In this document: positions 63,400 through 64,000 of the stretch, in pieces
How the letters are laid out: the number at the start of each line of letters is the position of its first letter
Position numbering within the stretch: the stretch's first letter is position 1
DNA from: Yponomeuta sedellus
Taxonomy: Eukaryota; Arthropoda; Insecta; Lepidoptera; Yponomeutidae
Direction of reading: 5' to 3'
DNA: 64,000 nucleotides
NCBI GenBank assembly: GCA_934045075.1
Contig: OW203725.1
Span: forward strand, 25,273,714 to 25,337,713
Program-made: the position numbers and the translations under genes
Notes under the pieces: generated by a model
Databases searched by the model: none
Told to the model about the DNA's origin: nothing
Seen by the model: only the letters and a program-made list of their open reading frames with translations

Positions 63400-64000
63400 C
63401 GCCGACCGACATTAGCTCCATGGGAGGAGACCAAACAGAATTCGAGCAAAAGGTCCGATAGCGGCGGAAAAGGTAATTCGGTACACAAAGTAGAAGGCAA
63501 TGAGGCATACGCGGCATTTGAATAATCGATTCAGTACCCAATCAAAATAACTCGCGTAATGCTAAAGACTGAAGTCAGGGATTAAGGCTAAGCTTTACAT
63601 AAGTATGTACTAGGCAATTTATGTATGCAATAAGGCCGCTAATTGTACTGTGTACCTTTGTAAATATTTTGTATTTGTTGTTTTTTTTTTCAGTGTATAA
63701 TAAATAATATTCTTATCTTACTAGTAACTTTTGAAAGATTAGTTTTTTATGACTCGCAATTATTAGACGTATTAATACATATTGGAAAGTTTTTTTTATG
63801 TAGCACAGTCTTTCAAGACTGCCGATTTATTGGTCTCAACGTTCTGGTTTTTCTCGTCTTGGCAATACCGTCCATGAGAGATCTGCGCCCCTTTGCTGAA
63901 CGTAGGTTCTAGGCTCTACCTTAGTTTCCTTTCACCATCTCCCAGTGTGTCCAGGATTGGAGACCGCAAGATTTTAAAGGAAACAATGCTTAAAGACTTA
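63400..64000. other. Unassigned sequence with a LINE tail
   Basis: aataaataatattcttatct at 63,698-63,718 repeats the tail at 46.05 kb, preceded by gcaataaggccgctaattgt as there. Nothing else is recognised to the window end. Confidence 0.4.

Overview
The window looks like a piece of an insect nuclear genome, most probably a moth or butterfly. It is AT-rich and intron-rich, crowded with tRNA-derived SINEs, non-LTR retrotransposon tails carrying the 'ccactgctggacatag' block common in Lepidoptera, mariner debris and inverted-repeat elements. The order-level call is inference from repeat style, not from a marker gene.

Right third (about 40.2-62.2 kb, minus strand): one large gene, read from high to low coordinates, supplies nearly all recognisable coding sequence. 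Sixteen GC-rich exons join in a single open frame (2,560 nt, 853 complete codons) with matching splice phases at every junction. They encode the C-terminal half of a laminin N-terminal (LN) domain, LE modules 1-4, the first part of LE5, a laminin IV type A (L4) domain, the rest of LE5, and LE6 to about LE10. This order, plus the L4 and LE7 signatures, fits a laminin alpha-1/2 type chain, i.e. an orthologue of Drosophila wing blister. The 5' exons (signal peptide, first half of LN) must lie beyond 62.2 kb, probably off the right edge. The 3' exons (more LE, second L4, coiled coil, LG domains) were not found between 40.2 and 22 kb, so they probably lie off the left edge. Two local oddities stand out: a 41-bp minisatellite built from the exon 13/intron boundary that repeats the splice donor, and two decayed partial copies of exon 6 in the following intron.

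Middle (about 22-40 kb): mostly repeats. It also holds a candidate secreted-protein first exon on the minus strand (signal peptide ending the open reading frame start at 22,181) with a CpG-rich upstream region, a candidate terminal exon at 24.74-24.85 kb, and a THAP-domain fragment at 38.75-38.88 kb.

Left end (1-3.3 kb): a minus-strand LTR element with a non-coding internal region full of spaced 39-bp repeats has inserted into a mariner transposase gene, whose C-terminal part remains at 2,674-3,228.

The main novelty candidate is a dispersed family seen at about 14 loci. Its 308-309-bp monomer contains a tRNA-like Pol III promoter. Copies occur as head-to-tail arrays joined to an inverted segment, have two constant termini, and are flanked by 11-13-bp target-site duplications at seven loci. 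A second, unrelated short family (6.2, 47.7 and 60.2 kb) shows the same inverted-plus-tail architecture, which suggests one Penelope-like or otherwise template-switching reverse transcriptase moves both.
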